Origin: Thermodesulfovibrionales bacterium
GTDB taxonomy: Bacteria; Nitrospirota; Thermodesulfovibrionia; Thermodesulfovibrionales; SM23-35
Assembly: GCA_022013235.1 (NCBI GenBank)
Contig: JAKLQR010000169.1
Location: forward strand, 1 to 10,493
Reading direction: 5' to 3'
Length of the DNA: 10,493 bases
Every line of letters starts with the position of its first letter. Position 1 is the first letter of the stretch. Positions 8,119 to 10,493 of the stretch are shown here, one piece after another. The notes under the pieces are model-generated. The model did not search any database, was not told the origin of the DNA, and saw only the letters and a program-made list of their open reading frames with translations. A program made the position numbers and the translations under genes.

Positions 8119-8939
8119 GCGGAAGGGCAAAACGCGCGGGATTTTATTTCTTAACGCTGGTCATCGTATTTTTCAGTCTTCTGCCCTTTCTCTGGTTTCT
8201 CGATACATCCCTGAAAACACAGAGGGAAGTCACCGCGACACCGCCTGAACTCTTTCCTTCCGGCTCGCTCCATTCCTATCAGTCAGCCATAGAGCAATAC
8301 AACCTGCTCCATTATGTGAAAAACAGCATAATCGTAGCGGGCGCCACTACACTTATCACCCTGATTATTTCTGTATTCGCGGGATATGCCCTGGCGCGGC
8401 TGAGGATAAAATATAAAGGGGTCATCATGGGAAGCCTCCTGCTTGTCTCTATGTTTCCCCAGATATCCATCGCAGGGCCTGTCTGGAAAATTCTCCAGTC
8501 ATTCGGATGGCTGAATACATACCAGGGCCTCATACTCCCCTATGTCACGCTCACCCTGCCACTCGGGGTATGGATACTGACTAGCTTCTTCAAAGAGTTA
8601 CCCGAAGAGCTGGAAAAGGCAGCACGGGTAGACGGGTGCAGTCATTTTCAGGCCCTGTTTAAAATTATTGTCCCTCTTGCCGCACCCGGGGTTTTTACCG
8701 CGGCTATACTGATATTCATTTATGCCTGGAATGAGTTCTTCTTTGCGCTTCTCATCATGACTCAACAGAAATACCAGACACTCCCTGTGGGGATCGCACT
8801 ATTTCAGGGACAATACACCATGCCGTGGGGCGAGATTGCTGCCGCATCAACAGTGGCGACAGTTCCGCTTGTCCTCCTCGTATTTCTTTTTCAGAAAAGA
8901 ATCATCCGGGGCTTGTCAGCCGGCGCGGTGAAAGGATAA
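8115..8939 (+). CDS. Sugar ABC transporter permease, MalG type
   Basis: Second membrane subunit, 274 residues. Six spans are visible near 8-30, 70-95, 103-125, 137-158, 186-212 and 242-262. The EAA loop reads ELEKAARVDGCSHFQALFK followed by IIVPLAAPGV (165-193), and WNEFFFALLI (205-214) is the usual MalG segment after it. The length matches the 270-280 residues usual for MalG-type subunits. Its ATG overlaps the TGA of the first permease (ATGA), indicating coupled translation of the heterodimer. The last codons contain the AAAGGA ribosome site of the ATPase gene, which starts 2 bases beyond the stop. Confidence 0.93.
   Translation: MSGRAKRAGFYFLTLVIVFFSLLPFLWFLDTSLKTQREVTATPPELFPSGSLHSYQSAIEQYNLLHYVKNSIIVAGATTLITLIISVFAGYALARLRIKYKGVIMGSLLLVSMFPQISIAGPVWKILQSFGWLNTYQGLILPYVTLTLPLGVWILTSFFKELPEELEKAARVDGCSHFQALFKIIVPLAAPGVFTAAILIFIYAWNEFFFALLIMTQQKYQTLPVGIALFQGQYTMPWGEIAAASTVATVPLVLLVFLFQKRIIRGLSAGAVKG
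8931..8936 (+). promoter_or_regulatory. Ribosome binding site setting the ATPase start at 8942
   Basis: AAAGGA lies 5 bases before ATG 8942. This favours 8942 over the in-frame ATG at 8825, which would add 39 residues unlike any ABC ATPase and overlap the permease by 115 bases. Confidence 0.75.
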
Positions 8940-8941
8940 CT

Positions 8942-10165
8942 ATGGCCGAAATACGGTTCGAAAAGGTTGCAAAACGTTTCAGGCAGGTCTCTGTGATAAA
9001 AGAGCTGAATCTGACGATACATGACGGCGAATTTTTCACGTTTGTCGGTCCCAGCGGGTGCGGGAAATCTACGCTTTTGAATATGATCGCCGGTCTGGAG
9101 CCTGTTTCAGAAGGAAGAATACTGTTCGATGCTAAAGTCGTAAACGACCTTTCACCAAAAGACAGGGATATCGCCATGGTCTTCCAGAGTTATGCGCTCT
9201 ATCCGCATATGACAGTCTTTGAAAATATCGCCTTCCCGCTCCGCATGAAAAAAGTCCCCAAAAACAGAATTAGTGAAGAAGTAACGCGAATCTCCGGACT
9301 CCTCGGACTCGCTGATCTTCTTCAGAGGAAGCCGAAGGAACTCTCAGGCGGACAGAGGCAGAGGGTCGCCCTCGGAAGGGCGTTAATCAGGAAACCTGAA
9401 GTCTTTCTCATGGATGAACCGCTTTCGAACCTCGATGCGCGGCTGAGGATCGGGATGAGGGCGGAACTGAAGAAGCTCCATCAGGAACTGCATATCACCA
9501 CGGTATATGTGACGCACGACCAGTCAGAGGCGCTCAGTCTCTCGAACAGGATAGCGGTGATTCACCGGGGAGAGATACAGCAGTGCGGTGCACCGCGAGA
9601 GGTATACGGAAAGCCTGCCAATGTCTTTGTCGGTGGTTTTATCGGAAGCCCGCCGATGAACTTTGTGCACGGTATGATAAGGAAGAAAACCCCGCTGGAG
9701 ATAGAGTGCAACGGAAGGGAATTTTCGCCCTCTGTTGAGCGTCTTCCCGTGTCGGACAAAGTGATAGTCGGCATCAGGCCTGAAGATATCCCCGTATCAT
9801 CTGCTCAGACCGGTACGGGCATCGAAGGAACCGTGATGATTACAGAACCTGCAGGCTCTTCAACTGGGTCGATATTGACTGGAACGGAACGACCATCAGG
9901 GGATACGCACCGGCAGATTCAGAGCTGCAGGCCGGAAAAAGGGCGTGGATGGAGTGGCCTTCCGACCGGATTCTCGTCTTCGATGCTGACTCCGAAAAAC
10001 GCCTGTAGTATACTAACCTATATAATTCATAAATTTTCGGATGAATGCGGCGGGTACATCAGGGACATCATGCAGAAAACACAGAAAATCCCGCTTGCCG
10101 CATATGTACTGTCCTCCGAGGACATGGAGTTCAGGAAATTATTTTCGTCTCTGGAAGCATCCTAA
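8942..10165 (+). CDS. Sugar ABC transporter ATPase, MalK/UgpC/MsmX type, with frameshifted C-terminus
   Basis: Cytoplasmic nucleotide-binding subunit that powers the importer. The ATPase domain is complete: Walker A GPSGCGKST (36-44), Q-loop Gln82 in VFQSYALYPHMTV, signature LSGGQ (134-138), Walker B VFLMDEP (154-160), D-loop SNLD and switch His192 in VTHDQSEAL. The MalK-type regulatory region begins normally (GSPPMNF 235-241, VGIRPEDI 276-283, GTVMITEPAG to about 305). From residue 306 the frame is wrong: a T appears to be missing at about 9859, and the expected TOBE ending FNWVDIDWNG... to DADSEKRL continues in the -1 frame to TAG 10006-10008. As the DNA stands the product has 407 residues, with about 101 unrelated residues at its end; a restored gene would encode 355. 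The catalytic core and dimer interface should survive, but C-terminal regulatory strands are lost. A sequencing or assembly error is equally possible. Confidence 0.9.
   Translation: MAEIRFEKVAKRFRQVSVIKELNLTIHDGEFFTFVGPSGCGKSTLLNMIAGLEPVSEGRILFDAKVVNDLSPKDRDIAMVFQSYALYPHMTVFENIAFPLRMKKVPKNRISEEVTRISGLLGLADLLQRKPKELSGGQRQRVALGRALIRKPEVFLMDEPLSNLDARLRIGMRAELKKLHQELHITTVYVTHDQSEALSLSNRIAVIHRGEIQQCGAPREVYGKPANVFVGGFIGSPPMNFVHGMIRKKTPLEIECNGREFSPSVERLPVSDKVIVGIRPEDIPVSSAQTGTGIEGTVMITEPAGSSTGSILTGTERPSGDTHRQIQSCRPEKGRGWSGLPTGFSSSMLTPKNACSILTYIIHKFSDECGGYIRDIMQKTQKIPLAAYVLSSEDMEFRKLFSSLEAS
9859..10008 (+). other. Displaced C-terminal coding segment of the ABC ATPase (-1 frame)
   Basis: Read from 9859 this stretch encodes 49 residues ending at TAG 10006-10008. 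It begins FNWVDIDWNGTTIRGYAPAD and later has RAWMEWPSDRILVFDADSEK, the standard end of UgpC/MalK-type TOBE domains. Restoring one T within CTCTTC (9856-9861), to make CTCTTTC, would fuse it directly to EPAGS in the upstream frame. No X-XXY-YYZ slippery heptamer is visible, so programmed frameshifting is not supported. Good preservation of the displaced segment means the change is recent, or is an error in the read. Confidence 0.88.
10021..10026 (+). promoter_or_regulatory. Possible -10 box ahead of the small genes
   Basis: A perfect TATAAT lies in a short AT-rich stretch just after the original ATPase stop. No recognisable -35 hexamer lies 16-18 bases upstream and there is no TG extension, so it is a candidate only. 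It would serve the reading frames at 10070 and 10181. Confidence 0.25.
10070..10165 (+). CDS. Possible short peptide of 31 residues, unrecognised
   Basis: An ATG at 10070 opens 31 codons ending at TAA 10163-10165, in the same frame as the out-of-frame ATPase tail. The peptide (MQKTQKIPLAAYV, then LSSEDMEFRKLFSSLEAS) has a plausible hydrophobic/charged pattern, and AGGGA at 10061-10065 could be a ribosome site, though a short distance from the start. It ends 15 bases before the next gene. I do not recognise it. It may instead be leftover coding sequence, or only an accident of the ATPase frame running on, since the in-frame residues before the ATG (FSDECGGYIRDI) also look protein-like. Confidence 0.3.
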   Translation: MQKTQKIPLAAYVLSSEDMEFRKLFSSLEAS

Positions 10166-10168
10166 CAC

Positions 10169-10173
10169 GGAGG
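10169..10173 (+). promoter_or_regulatory. Ribosome binding site of the 66-residue protein gene
   Basis: GGAGG lies 7 bases before ATG 10181, an optimal spacing that supports this small gene being translated. Confidence 0.75.
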
Positions 10174-10180
10174 TTTTGAA

Positions 10181-10381
10181 ATGACCACGCAGACTATGAG
10201 TCCTGCTCTTATACGAAAGGCCGGACTGGAAGCAGTTGCGAAGAAATTGGGGCCGGTTGGAATGGTGCGTTTCCTACAGCAATTCGAGACGGGATTTGGA
10301 GATTACACCAAGGAACGAAGCCAATGGTTGAAAGATATGGATGTAGATGAAATCGTAACGGAAATAAAGAAAAAAAGATAA
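10181..10381 (+). CDS. Small hypothetical protein, 66 residues
   Basis: A compact, soluble, mostly helical protein. The middle reads KKLGPVGMVRFLQQFETGFG, followed by DYTKERSQWLKDMDVDEI, and the end is basic (EIKKKR). The pattern of an N-terminal helix, a GPV-x-x-VRFLQQF block, GDYTKER-x-WL and a final acidic-then-basic helix matches a family of short conserved hypothetical proteins I recall from cyanobacteria and other bacteria, often in accessory, toxin-antitoxin-like settings; that link is from memory and no function is known to me. Its ribosome site is strong and its size is right for an antitoxin, but no toxin-like partner is visible before the window ends 112 bases later. No signal peptide, membrane segment or cysteine is present. 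Confidence 0.75.
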   Translation: MTTQTMSPALIRKAGLEAVAKKLGPVGMVRFLQQFETGFGDYTKERSQWLKDMDVDEIVTEIKKKR

Positions 10382-10493
10382 TCTATTTCCAATTCTTTGA
10401 ATTAATTCATCAACGTCCCCGCATGCTCCCACGAGGTCCACATTTCATCTGCCCGCCGCACCAAGAAACGCTACTTTAATTCTCTCTTGCGAC

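Noticed and set aside
8825..8941. Upstream in-frame ATG that would extend the ATPase by 39 residues
   Set aside because: The extra residues are Arg/Ser/Cys-rich, lie out of frame over a well-conserved permease C-terminus and match no ABC ATPase N-terminus; ATG 8942 has its own ribosome site.
9854..9867. Programmed -1 frameshift in the ATPase gene
   Set aside because: There is no slippery heptamer and no evident downstream stem-loop, and the two products would differ only in a normal versus scrambled tail. A one-base indel is simpler.
10041..10181. Alternative small frame from ATG 10041
   Set aside because: It encodes an Arg/Pro/His/Cys-rich peptide of unnatural composition, has no ribosome site and overlaps the more plausible frame at 10070.
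10391..10408. AATTC/GAATT hairpin and GAATTAATTC palindrome after the last gene
   Set aside because: The stem is 5 A/T-rich pairs with a 3-base loop and no T-run, too weak for an intrinsic terminator; no regulator is implicated.
10382..10493. Possible C-terminus of a minus-strand gene entering from the right edge
   Set aside because: One reverse frame gives about 22 protein-like residues (including RRADEMWTSWEHAG) before a stop, but the same frame has a stop just upstream and only a frameshift would extend it. Too little sequence to support a gene or pseudogene.

Overview
The window is a gene-dense bacterial locus of roughly balanced base composition. Every supported gene reads on the + strand, most with Shine-Dalgarno sequences and very short gaps or 4-base overlaps. 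A lipoprotein-type substrate-binding protein feeding a two-permease, one-ATPase importer shows a bacterium. The pairing of a TreT-like trehalose synthase with a short upstream partner reminiscent of DUF5752 recalls Nitrospirota or related deep-branching, often anaerobic bacteria; that placement is inference from memory and is weak.

Layout. 2-187 is the 3' end of a gene that overlaps treT. 169-1380 is a GT4 enzyme of the trehalose glycosyltransferring synthase (TreT) type. 1391-3175 is a CLC anion transporter with a C-terminal CBS pair. After a 122-base gap come 3298-4947, an archaeal-style AsnB-like amidotransferase, and 4944-5849, a nitrilase-superfamily amidohydrolase, joined by an ATGA overlap. 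One base later a complete CUT1-type sugar importer begins: lipoprotein receptor (5851-7185), two permeases (7231-8118 and 8115-8939) and a MalK/UgpC-like ATPase (from 8942). A short unrecognised reading frame (10070-10165) and a 66-residue hypothetical protein (10181-10381) end the window.

How the genes may work together. TreT joins an NDP-glucose to glucose to make trehalose, or runs in reverse, and CUT1 importers carry di- and oligosaccharides. In Thermococcus litoralis treT lies inside a trehalose/maltose transporter operon, so a trehalose uptake and interconversion cluster is the simplest reading. The CLC protein fits an osmotic or ionic-stress theme. The amidotransferase/amidohydrolase pair placed directly ahead of the sugar importer is the least explained part: it may make or recycle an amidated solute or handle ammonia, but no substrate can be read from the sequence.

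The clearest anomaly is a one-base deletion near 9859 in the ATPase gene. The last 49 residues of its regulatory (TOBE/OB) domain are preserved in the -1 frame up to a stop at 10006-10008, while the actual frame runs on as an unrelated tail to 10165. The CLC protein has valine at the position of the internal proton glutamate and histidine at the selectivity-filter serine. The AsnB-like protein has glutamine where E. coli AsnB has Glu348.
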